Positions 1 to 9,521 are shown, counted from the first letter of the stretch. The stretch: DNA of 64,000 nt from UMGS692 sp963653425 (GCA_963653425.1 CAVJWC010000002.1:62001-126000), one strand, 5' to 3'. Numbers and translations: made by a program. The notes: generated from the letters alone by a model not told the origin.

Positions 1-2238
1 TACGGTTTCTACGATGTACTCTTCGCAGACGATACGTACACCACCTACAAAATCGTTCCCGCTATGGCTGCCGCTTACCCGGTAGACGTTACCAGCGAAT
101 ATGTCGGTGAAAAATGGGGCATTGACGAAGACGACGAATATCGTGCTTGGAAGATCGCTCTTAATCCCGACGCTAAATTCGAAAACGGTACCGTTATCAA
201 TGCCGATACGTATCTCTACTCGATGAAGATGCTCCTTGATCCTCAGAGAAACAACTATCGTGCAAGTGACTGGATGGACACTGCTTCCTTCGCGCTTCAG
301 GGCGGTTATGAATATTACTGGTCCGATAAGAGTGAAGACAAGTGCCTCTACTATCTTGAAAACAAGGCTGAACTCAGCTATGAAACCACCGATATGTGGC
401 TTGACATCGACAACTTCAACTGCGTATTCTTCGGAAGACCCGCAGGTGACTATTACAAAGCAGGTTATACCGCTTACTTCGATGTTACCATCAACGGCGA
501 AACCTACAACGTTTATGAAAAATATGCAGGTAAGGTTGTTAAAGTAACGGCTGAAATGATCGAAGAACTCAATGCGGTTTCCGCTAAGTTCGGTGACACC
601 AATCCTCTTGCTTGGCAGGAATGGGTTTACGTTACCATTACTCACGAACACGTTTCCTTCGATAACGTTGGTATCCTTAAGACCGGCGAATATGAACTTA
701 CTTTCATTCTGAATAAGTCCATCGGCGGCGCTACCGGCTCCACCTACGAAGAATGCGAAGACGCTTTCTATCTTCTCTACGCTCTTGGCGGAAACTTCCT
801 TGTTTACCCCGAATATTATGAGAAGTACACCCAGTACAACGACGACGGTTCTTATAAGACCACCACTTATAACACCAGCCTCGAAACCACGATGTCTTAC
901 GGTCCTTATAAGCTTTCCAAGTTCACGAGAGACGCTTATATGCAGTACGACAGAAACGAAAACTGGTTCGGTTACAACACCGAAAAGTATCCTCAGTATA
1001 AGGGACTTTACCAGACCGACCGTGTAACCGTTAACACCGTTAAGGATTCTGAAACCAATAAACTTATGTTCCTCAAGGGACAGATTATGGGTTATGGTCT
1101 TCAGGCTACCGACATGGAAGACTACAGACTTTCCAGATACGCTTATCACACCCCTGCTGATACTATCTTCTTCCTCGTTCTTTCCGGACACAAAGATATT
1201 CTCAACAGACAGACCGAAACCGTTAACAAATCCATGATCCTCAATGAAAACTTCAGAAAAGGTATGGCAGTTGTTTACGATAAAGCAGCTCTTTGCTCCA
1301 CCATTTCTCCCGCAAGAACCGGCGCTTACGGTATCATCGGTAACACCTACGTTATCAATCCCGCTACCGGCGAAACTTACAGAGAAACCGACGCGGCTAA
1401 GGAAGTTCTTTGCGAATACTACGGCGTTAAATACGGCGAAGGCGAAACTTACGAAACTCTTGACGAAGCAGTAGATTCCATCACCGGTTTCGACGCAAAC
1501 CTTGCTAAACAGTATCTTGTTAAGGCATTCGAAGAAGAAATCGCTGCCGGCAACCTTACCGACAAGCAGACCGTTATAATCGATTACTCCGGCGACTCTT
1601 CCGCATTCATCGACAAGACTTTGAACTACATGACCGAACAGGTTAACAAAATCCTTGCAGGCACCGGTTACGAAAACAGAATTAAGTTCACCGTTACCGC
1701 TAACGCAGGCGATCAGTGGTCCGACTTCATTAAAGACGGTTCCAGAGATGCATGTCTCTGCGGCTGGACCGGCGCAAGAATGGATCCGTTCGGACTTCCC
1801 GAACTCTATATCGACACCAACAGAGCTTACGACGCAGCTTGGGCTGACAACACCAACACCAAGTTGACCATCACGGTTGAAGGCAAAGAAATCACTTTAA
1901 CTATGGATCAGTGGCAGAAAGCTCTTCAGGGTAACGTTCAGAAAGTTGACGGTGTGGAATACAACTTCGGTCACGGCAAAGCTTCCGTTGAAACCAGAAC
2001 TTATATCCTTTCCCGTCTTGAACTTGCTATCCTCGAAACCGGATCTTACATCCCGATGATGCAGAACGCAGGTCTTTCGCTTCGTTCCGCAAAGGCTCAC
2101 TTTGCTAACAGCGAATACAACGCTCTTCTCGGTTGGGGCGGAATCACCTACCTCACCTACGACTATGACGATGCTCAGTGGTATGCATTCGTTAAGAGCA
2201 TGAACAACGACCTTGCTTCTCTCTACAAAGCAGCGTAA
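1..2238 (+). CDS. Oligopeptide ABC transporter substrate-binding protein, 5' partial
   Basis: The frame is open from base 1, so the signal peptide and N-terminus lie outside the window; 745 residues are visible. It is read as the extracytoplasmic solute-binding component of an Opp/Dpp importer (SBP_bac_5 family) because it carries the family-like block DAKFENGTVINADTYLYS and is followed directly by OppB, OppC, OppD and OppF genes. The visible part is already longer than the usual 520-600 residues, so the protein is oversized, with extra segments such as the Tyr/Asp-rich stretch near residues 120-190. Codon use is strongly biased (ggt, gtt, acc, aac), which suggests high expression. Substrate is unknown; peptides are the family default. 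Confidence 0.88.
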   Translation, partial: YGFYDVLFADDTYTTYKIVPAMAAAYPVDVTSEYVGEKWGIDEDDEYRAWKIALNPDAKFENGTVINADTYLYSMKMLLDPQRNNYRASDWMDTASFALQGGYEYYWSDKSEDKCLYYLENKAELSYETTDMWLDIDNFNCVFFGRPAGDYYKAGYTAYFDVTINGETYNVYEKYAGKVVKVTAEMIEELNAVSAKFGDTNPLAWQEWVYVTITHEHVSFDNVGILKTGEYELTFILNKSIGGATGSTYEECEDAFYLLYALGGNFLVYPEYYEKYTQYNDDGSYKTTTYNTSLETTMSYGPYKLSKFTRDAYMQYDRNENWFGYNTEKYPQYKGLYQTDRVTVNTVKDSETNKLMFLKGQIMGYGLQATDMEDYRLSRYAYHTPADTIFFLVLSGHKDILNRQTETVNKSMILNENFRKGMAVVYDKAALCSTISPARTGAYGIIGNTYVINPATGETYRETDAAKEVLCEYYGVKYGEGETYETLDEAVDSITGFDANLAKQYLVKAFEEEIAAGNLTDKQTVIIDYSGDSSAFIDKTLNYMTEQVNKILAGTGYENRIKFTVTANAGDQWSDFIKDGSRDACLCGWTGARMDPFGLPELYIDTNRAYDAAWADNTNTKLTITVEGKEITLTMDQWQKALQGNVQKVDGVEYNFGHGKASVETRTYILSRLELAILETGSYIPMMQNAGLSLRSAKAHFANSEYNALLGWGGITYLTYDYDDAQWYAFVKSMNNDLASLYKAA

Positions 2239-2291
2239 GTTTCATACGAATTATTGATTGATTTAAGCTGACGCTTAGATAATCATTTCCC

Positions 2292-2323
2292 CCGGGGATT
2301 CCGACTCAGGTCGGGATTCCCGG
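2292..2323 (+). terminator. Intercistronic hairpin between binding-protein gene and oppB
   Basis: A 14-bp stem (2292-2305 with 2310-2323, two G-U pairs) closed by a TCAG tetraloop lies 54 bases after the binding-protein stop. Only AAAATTTTA follows, so it is a poor complete terminator. It more likely acts as a partial terminator or 3'-end stabiliser that lets the binding protein be made in excess over the membrane subunits, a common arrangement in Opp operons. That role is inference. Confidence 0.6.
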
Positions 2324-2384
2324 AAAATTTTACTTGATTTATCGAACGACACGAACGGCGACGTTCGGATGATACGGAGAAACT

Positions 2385-3362
2385 ATGAAATACTTTTTGA
2401 AACGACTTGCGCTTATGGTATTCGTGACGGCATGTATATTCCTGATTTGTTTCGTGCTTATCAGAGCCCTTCCGCTTACGCCCATACCAGATACGGCGAA
2501 AGAAAACGAAAGACAAGCCATTATTGCAAGAAGATATGCAATGGGTTGGACTGACCGTCAGGGAAATAAATTGCCTGTATTCGAACAGCTCGGACCTTAC
2601 CTCAAAATGATTTTCACTAAGTGGGAATGGGGTGAATCCGAAAGTTTCTATGTAGGCTACGACGTAACGGAGATCGTTGGTGAAAAACTTCCCAACACGA
2701 TGTACGTTAACTTACTTTCGATTATACTCAGTATTCCTATCGGTATACTGTTAGGTATATATGCTGCACTTAAAAAGAACACTTGGATAGACCACCTTAT
2801 AAGCACGGGCGTTATGATCTTCATTTCCGTTCCGAGCTTTGTTTACGCGTTTATCCTGCAGTACCTGTTATATTACAAATTAAATCTTTTCGACAAACCC
2901 TTCATGGACGCGACGGCGCCTCTGTTCTCCTGGCGTTGTTTCGTATCAGTTCTGATGCCGGTTATGGCTTTGTCTTTCGGTACGATCGCGGGCTTCACCC
3001 GAGTAACCAGAGCAGAGCTTACCGAAGTTCTTACCAGCGACTTTATGTTGCTTGCGAGAACTAAAGGTCTTACCAAGGCTCAGGCAGTCATGAGGCACGG
3101 TATGAGAAACTGTATGATCATCATTCTTCCCGCAATTTTCGGTCAGTTCATCGGAATTCTGGGAGGCTCCATGGTTATAGAGAACATATTCACCATACCC
3201 GGAATCGGCGGTCTTTATCTTGACTCCATCAAGAGAAGAGACTACAACTACTTTATGTATATATCGATGTTCTATACGGTAGTCGGTCTGCTGTCGGGAA
3301 TTATCATTGATATAAGTTACGGATTTATCGATCCGAGAATAAGGATGGGTTCCAGAAAATGA
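2385..3362 (+). CDS. oppB: Oligopeptide ABC transporter permease OppB
   Basis: This is the first membrane subunit of the importer, 325 residues, the normal length for OppB/DppB. A hydrophobic segment starts at residue 8. A block of about 85 extracytoplasmic residues follows, then five more membrane segments. The EAA coupling loop is recognisable around ARTKGLTKAQAVMRHGMRN, and the conserved MVIENIFTIPGIGGL follows. The start is set by GGAG nine bases upstream. The stop overlaps the oppC start as ATGA, so the two are translationally coupled. It is the only subunit of this transporter without a large insertion. Confidence 0.93.
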   Translation: MKYFLKRLALMVFVTACIFLICFVLIRALPLTPIPDTAKENERQAIIARRYAMGWTDRQGNKLPVFEQLGPYLKMIFTKWEWGESESFYVGYDVTEIVGEKLPNTMYVNLLSIILSIPIGILLGIYAALKKNTWIDHLISTGVMIFISVPSFVYAFILQYLLYYKLNLFDKPFMDATAPLFSWRCFVSVLMPVMALSFGTIAGFTRVTRAELTEVLTSDFMLLARTKGLTKAQAVMRHGMRNCMIIILPAIFGQFIGILGGSMVIENIFTIPGIGGLYLDSIKRRDYNYFMYISMFYTVVGLLSGIIIDISYGFIDPRIRMGSRK

Positions 3363-5080
3363 AAAAGACAATAGATATGAATAGTATACCGGCAGATCGT
3401 TTTGAATTTGCCTCGGAGGGCGTTTCCTTTCACGATACGAAGCTGAAGACCAAGCCCCGTAGTTATATGAAGGACGCGTGGACGCGTTTTAAGAAAAACA
3501 AGTCGTCCGTTGTTGCCGCATGTATCATAGGCTTCCTCATTCTGTACGCTATAATCGTTCCGATTTTCTCTCCCTTCTCGCTGAAAGATAAGGACGTATA
3601 TTACATTAACCTTCCGGCTTACACCGCAGGAAACGAATGGTTTGCCGACGGTTCCAAAGTTCAGAACCTCAACTCTCAGGAGTATTTGCAGTATAGACTT
3701 TGGGAAAAAGAAACGGGCGACACTATTATAACGAAAGTACTCGAAGTCACCGACAACAAAGATCAGGACGGCTCGATAAACAGAATTTATAAAGTCCGTC
3801 TGAATCAGTACACGAAAATCGGTTTGTTGCAAAGAGCTTTCTCTGCAGACGAATTTATAGCGATGCAGAAATGGCAGGACGAAACGGGCATACAGATCAT
3901 TTATCCTATGACCAACACCGATAAGGCTACGCTCGGTTTCGAAATCGACAAAACTTCTCTTTCAAGTACGAAAGCTAACTATTATTATATGGTTAACAGC
4001 AAGGGTAACGTTCTGGACAAGAACGGTAATATCATCATTCCCGAAATCGACGAAAACGGCGACATTACCAACATCGATCAGATTCAGCTTATCTACACGC
4101 CCTATTCGGCAAGACGTGTAAGAGCTTTGACCGAAACGGTAAGCGAAGTGGGCGAAGACGGACAGGTCGTTGAAAAGATCGTCACGAGATACGTTTCCAC
4201 GGGTGAACTTTATCAGAGTAAATTCGGCCGTAACGAAGACGGATCTTACGATTACGAATATTATAAGATTACCGGTACCGGTGAAAATTCCAGCGACGCT
4301 ACGTCCATTCAGATAGTCTGCAGAATACGTTATTCGGCTTACTTCCAGTACGAAAAGGGTTATACCCCCAACTTCATTCTGGGTACCGAAGTAAACGGCA
4401 GAGATATTTTCACGAGTATCGCTATCGGCGCGCGTTTCTCTCTTATCCTTGCGGTAAGCGTATCGGTAGTTAACTTCCTTATCGGTATGATTTACGGTTC
4501 TATCGAAGGTTACTACGGCGGAGCAGTCGATATGGTTCTCGAAAGAGTTTCCGATATTCTCTCGGGCGTACCTTTCACCGTCGTCGTATCGCTTATCACC
4601 TTCTACGCCGCGTCGCCTGCGTATAACTTCAATCCGTCGCCCATAGCAATGCTTATCATAGCGTTCGTTGCAACGGGCTGGATAGGAACGGCGTCCCTCG
4701 TAAGAAAGCAGTTCTACAGATTCAAGAGTCAGGAATACGTAACGGTTGCAAAATCGCTCGGTGCAAAGGATACGCGAATTATGTTCAAGCATATTCTGCC
4801 CAACTCTCTGGGTACCATCGTTACCTCCACCGCGCTTATGATTCCCGGCGTTATTTCTTCCGAAACGATGCTTACTTACCTCGGCATTATCAGCCTTAGC
4901 AGCGACAACGTAACCACGGTCGGTATTATGTTGAGTAACGCGAACGCAACGTTCACCAGTGCGCCTCACGCAATGCTTATTCCGTCCCTTTATCTTGCGC
5001 TCATGCTCATTTCGTTCAACCTGTTCGGTAACGGCTTGAGAGATGCGTTCAACCCGTCACTCAGAGGCTCGGAGGATTAA
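3359..5080 (+). CDS. oppC: Oligopeptide ABC transporter permease OppC with large extracytoplasmic insertion
   Basis: This is the second permease subunit, 573 residues against about 300 for the family. After a cytoplasmic tail and TM1 (about residues 50-70), the usual 35-45 residue link to the GTxxxGRD motif is replaced by about 270 residues; GTEVNGRD sits at 342-349. The extra segment is rich in Tyr, Asn, Asp and Thr, has no hydrophobic stretch and should lie outside the membrane. The remainder is standard: five further membrane segments and an EAA loop at VTVAKSLGAKDTRIMFKHIL. It overlaps oppB by four bases. The insertion matches no domain I recognise; it could contact the binding protein or the cell wall. 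Confidence 0.92.
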   Translation: MKKTIDMNSIPADRFEFASEGVSFHDTKLKTKPRSYMKDAWTRFKKNKSSVVAACIIGFLILYAIIVPIFSPFSLKDKDVYYINLPAYTAGNEWFADGSKVQNLNSQEYLQYRLWEKETGDTIITKVLEVTDNKDQDGSINRIYKVRLNQYTKIGLLQRAFSADEFIAMQKWQDETGIQIIYPMTNTDKATLGFEIDKTSLSSTKANYYYMVNSKGNVLDKNGNIIIPEIDENGDITNIDQIQLIYTPYSARRVRALTETVSEVGEDGQVVEKIVTRYVSTGELYQSKFGRNEDGSYDYEYYKITGTGENSSDATSIQIVCRIRYSAYFQYEKGYTPNFILGTEVNGRDIFTSIAIGARFSLILAVSVSVVNFLIGMIYGSIEGYYGGAVDMVLERVSDILSGVPFTVVVSLITFYAASPAYNFNPSPIAMLIIAFVATGWIGTASLVRKQFYRFKSQEYVTVAKSLGAKDTRIMFKHILPNSLGTIVTSTALMIPGVISSETMLTYLGIISLSSDNVTTVGIMLSNANATFTSAPHAMLIPSLYLALMLISFNLFGNGLRDAFNPSLRGSED

Positions 5081-5084
5081 AAAT

Positions 5085-7244
5085 ATGAAGAAACTTGAAG
5101 TAAATAATCTGAAAATATCCTTCAGAACCGGTAACGGTAAGGTTCAGGCAGTAAGAGATATAAGTTTTGACCTCGAAGAGGGCGAAACTCTCTGTATAGT
5201 AGGTGAATCCGGATCGGGTAAATCCGTTTCGGTAAGAGCCATTCTCGGTATTCTCGCCAACAACGCAATCGTTGAAGGCGGTGAGATTTTCTACGACGGC
5301 AAAGACCTTCTGAAAATCGACGAAGAAGACTTCCACAAGATCAGAGGCGATAAGATCGCTATGATATTCCAGGATCCTCTGTCTTCTCTTAACCCCGTAG
5401 TCCGTATCGGTAAACAGCTTACCGAAGCTATGATTCTTAAGAATAAGGTTAACAGAAGAAACAGCAGACACGACTTCGAATCCAAAGTCAAAGAACTTCT
5501 CGAATGGACAAACAAGAGTCCCTCTTTTGCAGGTAACTCCGAAAAAGCCGAATACAATAAACAGCTTATCGAAAAGTTCAAGAAGTTCGAAGTTGCTCAC
5601 GCAAGAATGGAAAGCGAGTACAACGCGGCTTATGAATCGGCGGTAGAAGCTTACGAAAACATCAAAGACCTTCTTATAGGTATCCCCAAGGACGCTTATC
5701 AGCAGGCAGACCTTATCAAACAGCTTACCTACGTTCTCAAGTTCGTAAAACATTCCGAAAACGAATTCGTCGTTAAGGATATGACCGAACTCAACGAGCT
5801 TTGCGACAAAGTAAGAGAATGTATAAAGAATAAGGATAAAGAAGCCGTTATCGAGCCTCTTACCTCCATCAATAAGATTCTCGAAGTCGCTATCAACGCT
5901 CATAAGCCCGACTTCTTCGCTCTTGGTTATTACGTTACCTTCGAATCGGAAGGTCAGATACCCGCTTATACTTCGGTTGAAGAACTCAACGCTACCGTTT
6001 TCGATATTCTCGAACAGAAATTCCTTCAGGAATTCGTTTCCGTGTTCCAGAACGGTATAGACTGCTCTTTCAAGTCGTCCATCGAAACCAAGAAGAATGT
6101 TCTCTCAAAGTTCGACGAATTGCAGGCTAAATTCGAAGCCGCTCAGACCAGAGGCGCAAAGAAAGCCATCGCGGTCGAAATGATCAGAGAAGTAGAGTCC
6201 TCCATCGACAGACTCGAAATAGAAAAGGACAGCCTGACTTATACCTTCAAAACGAGTATTATGTCGGCTATCAACAGATATTACGATTCCATAAAGAAGA
6301 ACGTCAAGGAAGAAGCCCGTTACGCCCGTCAGTCGGCAAAGAGCGAACGTCTTACCGCTAAGGGCAAAGAGCTTGACTGGGTCGTAGTCGATCCGGACGT
6401 TGCAGACCTTGACGAACTTATGGCAAATATGAACCGCGTTATCGAGCAGGTCAAGGAACACCTTGCTTCTCAGGTAGAACACGCAGGCGAAATCAACGCT
6501 ACCGAAAAGATGATTGCGCTTATCGAGTTCCTGAAAGAAAAATGCTCGGGCATGGTTTACAGAGTAACCAAGATTTCCGCTAAGAACAAAGCTATCAAGC
6601 TTATGGAAGAGGTTGGTATTCCTCAGCCGAGAAAGCGTTACAGACAGTATCCTTTCCAGTTCTCCGGCGGTATGAGACAGAGAATAGTTATCGCTATAGC
6701 GTTGTCGGCTAACCCCGATATTCTTATCTGCGACGAACCGACCACCGCGCTCGACGTTACCATTCAGTCTCAGATTCTTGAACTTATCAACAGACTTAAA
6801 GTTCAGAGACATCTTTCTATTATATTCATTACGCACGACCTCGGCGTCGTTGCTAACATGGCGGACAGAATCGCCGTAATGTATGCCGGTAAGATAGTCG
6901 AAACGGGTACTGCGGAAGACGTATTCTACGATCCGAGACATCCTTACACCTGGGCTTTGCTTTCTTCGATGCCCGACCTCGATACGGACGAGAAACTCGA
7001 GTCCATTCCCGGTACGCCTCCGAATATGATTTATCCGCCCAAGGGTGACGCTTTTGCGGAAAGAAACAAATACGCGCTTAAAATTGACTTCGAGGAACAG
7101 CCTCCTATGTTCAAGGTAAGCGATACTCACTACGCCGCAACCTGGCTTCTTCATCCTAACGCACCCAAAATCGATCCGCCTAAGATCGTAACGGAAAGAA
7201 TTGCCCGTTCAAAGCAAAAAGAAGGAGAAAAGGCTAATGGATAA
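5085..7244 (+). CDS. oppD: Oligopeptide ABC transporter ATPase OppD with about 365-residue helical insertion
   Basis: This is one of the two nucleotide-binding subunits, 719 residues against about 330-350 normally. Walker A GESGSGKS is at 40-47 and the Q-loop Gln at 96. The signature SGGMRQ comes only at 527-532, Walker B Asp/Glu at 550-551 and the switch His at 584, all intact. Between about residues 137 and 500 lies a charged, predominantly helical segment with no recognised domain; the family sequence resumes at KAIKLMEEVGIPQP. The C-terminal oligopeptide extension (HPYTWALLSSMPD, GTPPNM) is present. I chose 5085 because GGAGG lies ten bases upstream; an in-frame ATG at 5043 falls inside oppC. 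No intein motifs are visible. Confidence 0.92.
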   Translation: MKKLEVNNLKISFRTGNGKVQAVRDISFDLEEGETLCIVGESGSGKSVSVRAILGILANNAIVEGGEIFYDGKDLLKIDEEDFHKIRGDKIAMIFQDPLSSLNPVVRIGKQLTEAMILKNKVNRRNSRHDFESKVKELLEWTNKSPSFAGNSEKAEYNKQLIEKFKKFEVAHARMESEYNAAYESAVEAYENIKDLLIGIPKDAYQQADLIKQLTYVLKFVKHSENEFVVKDMTELNELCDKVRECIKNKDKEAVIEPLTSINKILEVAINAHKPDFFALGYYVTFESEGQIPAYTSVEELNATVFDILEQKFLQEFVSVFQNGIDCSFKSSIETKKNVLSKFDELQAKFEAAQTRGAKKAIAVEMIREVESSIDRLEIEKDSLTYTFKTSIMSAINRYYDSIKKNVKEEARYARQSAKSERLTAKGKELDWVVVDPDVADLDELMANMNRVIEQVKEHLASQVEHAGEINATEKMIALIEFLKEKCSGMVYRVTKISAKNKAIKLMEEVGIPQPRKRYRQYPFQFSGGMRQRIVIAIALSANPDILICDEPTTALDVTIQSQILELINRLKVQRHLSIIFITHDLGVVANMADRIAVMYAGKIVETGTAEDVFYDPRHPYTWALLSSMPDLDTDEKLESIPGTPPNMIYPPKGDAFAERNKYALKIDFEEQPPMFKVSDTHYAATWLLHPNAPKIDPPKIVTERIARSKQKEGEKANG

Positions 7245-8694
7245 CAATAACAGAGAGGTTTTACTGAAAGTCGAACATCTTTCGCAGTATTTCAGGAACG
7301 GTCCCAATTTCGAACTTAAAGCCGTTGACGACGTAAGCTTCGACATTTATAAAGGCGAAGTTTTCGGTCTTGTAGGCGAATCCGGTTGCGGAAAAACCAC
7401 CACCGGCAGAACGATCATGAAATTATACGACGCCACCAAAGGTAACGTATATTTCAAAGGCGAAAGAATCGTTGCGGGTCTCAGAAACTACGAAGAAAAT
7501 ATAGCTAAAGCCAAGGCAGACCTTAAAAAGTTTGCCGAAGAACATAAAGGCGATTCGGCTGCCGTCGCTGAAGAAACTCAGAAAACCAACGAATATATAG
7601 CCGAACAGAAAAAACTTATGGCGTCGGCTAAACACGACCATAAGTGCTGCGACAAAGACCACTCCAAGAGATTGGTTGCCGCTCTCGAAATCGAAAAGCA
7701 GGAAAAGCTTCAGGAAGCGGCTCAGGCAGGATACGCAGACAAACTTTTAAGAGAACTCGACGCTGCTCACAAAGCCAAGATAGAAAAAGAAGAAGCAAGA
7801 TACGACGAAGAAATGGCAGAGATCAACAAATCCAAAGCCGCACTCAGTCTTGTGGAAGAGCTTAAAGCAAAGCACGAAGAAATCTTAAGAGTAGAAAATC
7901 AGCATTACGAGAAGAAAGCCGCTGAAATCAAGAGCAGCGATCCTCAGGTTCTCGTAACGAAAGAGTATAACGACAAAATCCGCGTTGCTAAGAGAGAAAG
8001 ACTTATCAACGAGATTCAGATGATATTCCAGGATCCTATCGCTTCGCTCGACCCCCGTATGACCGTCCGCGACATCATCGCAGAAGGACTTATCATTAAG
8101 GGTATCAAAGACAAGAAGTACATCGACGAACAGGTTTACGAATATCTTGAAAAAGTAGGTCTCGTTCGTGAACACGCAGGTCGTTATCCTCACGAATTCT
8201 CCGGCGGTCAGCGTCAGAGAATCGGTATCGCAAGAGCAATGATCATGCGTCCCGAACTTATCGTCGCCGACGAACCTATAAGCGCGTTGGACGTTTCCAT
8301 TCAGGCGCAGGTTATCAACCTTCTTAACGAACTCAGAGAAGAACTCGGTCTTACCATTCTTTTCATCGCGCACGACCTTTCCGTCGTAAAATACTTCTCC
8401 GACAGAATCGGCGTTATGTATTACGGAAATATGGTTGAAATGGCTGATTCGGACGAGCTTTTCGCACACCCGATGCATCCTTACACCAAGTCGTTGCTTT
8501 CGGCTATTCCTCTTCCCGATCCGCTTTACGAGCGTAAGAGAGTGAGAATTCAGTACAACGCGATCGCTACTCACGATTACAGCGTAGACAAGCCGTCGTT
8601 CAGAGAAATCGCTCCCGGTCACTGGGTAAAGGCAAACGACGCCGAATTCGAACAGATGAAGAAGGAATACGCTGAAGGTCCCGCTAAGAAATGA
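7237..8694 (+). CDS. oppF: Oligopeptide ABC transporter ATPase OppF with coiled-coil insertion
   Basis: This is the second nucleotide-binding subunit, 485 residues against about 320. Walker A GESGCGKT is at 47-54, but the Q-loop Gln is at 265, roughly 165 residues later than usual. The signature FSGGQRQ starts at 321 and the Walker B Asp is at 345; DEPISALDV is intact. The insertion (about 88-255) is dense in Lys, Glu and Ala with heptad-like spacing, suggesting a long antiparallel coiled coil. Near its first third it carries H133, H135, C137, C138 and H142, a possible metal site. It overlaps oppD by eight bases and is preceded by GAAGGAG. The insertion point differs from that in OppD. Confidence 0.92.
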   Translation: MDNNNREVLLKVEHLSQYFRNGPNFELKAVDDVSFDIYKGEVFGLVGESGCGKTTTGRTIMKLYDATKGNVYFKGERIVAGLRNYEENIAKAKADLKKFAEEHKGDSAAVAEETQKTNEYIAEQKKLMASAKHDHKCCDKDHSKRLVAALEIEKQEKLQEAAQAGYADKLLRELDAAHKAKIEKEEARYDEEMAEINKSKAALSLVEELKAKHEEILRVENQHYEKKAAEIKSSDPQVLVTKEYNDKIRVAKRERLINEIQMIFQDPIASLDPRMTVRDIIAEGLIIKGIKDKKYIDEQVYEYLEKVGLVREHAGRYPHEFSGGQRQRIGIARAMIMRPELIVADEPISALDVSIQAQVINLLNELREELGLTILFIAHDLSVVKYFSDRIGVMYYGNMVEMADSDELFAHPMHPYTKSLLSAIPLPDPLYERKRVRIQYNAIATHDYSVDKPSFREIAPGHWVKANDAEFEQMKKEYAEGPAKK

Positions 8695-9098
8695 GCGCTC
8701 GCGATAAGTTAAGAAACTATCTCATAGCGTCCGTTATAGCCATCGCTTTCGTGGCGGTAGTGCTTTTTACCCGTGATTTCTTCACGGTAGGACAACCTCA
8801 ACAGGTTATGCGCGACCTGAGCGACGCGTTTTTCCTGTCGGGCATATTCGTAGCGTGTGCGGGTGGTCTCGTGTGGGCTGCCGGACTCGGAACTTTCGAT
8901 ATGTTCGGTTACGGAATAGGTCTTGCGTTGGATATGGCTTTTTCCTTCAAGAAAAACTGGAAGAAGAAAGAAGATTTCTACGAATACCGCCTCCGTAAAG
9001 ACAAGCAGAGAGCCGAATACAAGCACCTGCTCGTCGTAGGGGGAATAATGATACTTATCTCTCTTTACGCATTATTATTGCATAAACTTATGTTTTAA
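8691..9098 (+). CDS. DUF3899 small membrane protein
   Basis: A 135-residue protein with three hydrophobic segments (about 12-27, 45-75 and 113-133) separated by a basic cytoplasmic loop FKKNWKKKEDFYEYRLRKDK. The FDMFGYGIG block matches the DUF3899 family as I recall it; no function is established. It starts inside the oppF stop (ATGA), so it is co-translated with the importer and ends the operon before a terminator. It could be an accessory subunit of this unusual transporter, but nothing in the sequence proves that. Confidence 0.8.
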   Translation: MSARDKLRNYLIASVIAIAFVAVVLFTRDFFTVGQPQQVMRDLSDAFFLSGIFVACAGGLVWAAGLGTFDMFGYGIGLALDMAFSFKKNWKKKEDFYEYRLRKDKQRAEYKHLLVVGGIMILISLYALLLHKLMF

Positions 9099-9112
9099 AA
9101 GTATTTCGATTG

Positions 9113-9140
9113 CGCCGTCCTCGTGACGGCGTAATTTTTT
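9113..9140 (+). terminator. Terminator of the opp operon
   Basis: Stem 9113-9119 with 9125-9131 (cgccgtc/gacggcg), five-base loop, then TAATTTTTT. It lies 15 bases after the DUF3899 stop. Confidence 0.85.
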
Positions 9141-9521
9141 GCGTAATTTCCGGAACATCCGTTTCGGAAGAGTCATAACGCTCGCTCTCGCCAAAAATTC
9201 CGAAGTCTTTGCGGAAATTCTGAATGCCTGTATTGTCTGTTGATAATGAAGTTCGGTATTGTCATTTTATAACGAGAATTTCGGTAGTGTCCGTTTTAAG
9301 GAATGAACTTTATTGCGCATTTGTGCAATCGAAGCTCACGGCTTTTCCGCAACGAAGTAGGAACGTTATTTCAGCCAACCACGGCTTTTTCCGCAACTAC
9401 GTATTGACCTCATTTCGGCGAACCACACCTTTTCCGTAACGAAATAAGAACGTCATTTCAGCCAACCACGTTTTGTTTCGCAACTACGTATTGACATTAT
9501 TCAGCGAACCGTGGTTTTTCA

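Noticed and set aside
5085..8694. Inteins as the explanation for the long insertions in OppD and OppF
   Set aside because: No N-terminal Cys/Ser block, no His-Asn before Cys/Ser/Thr at the end, and the insertions lie in variable loops instead of conserved motifs.
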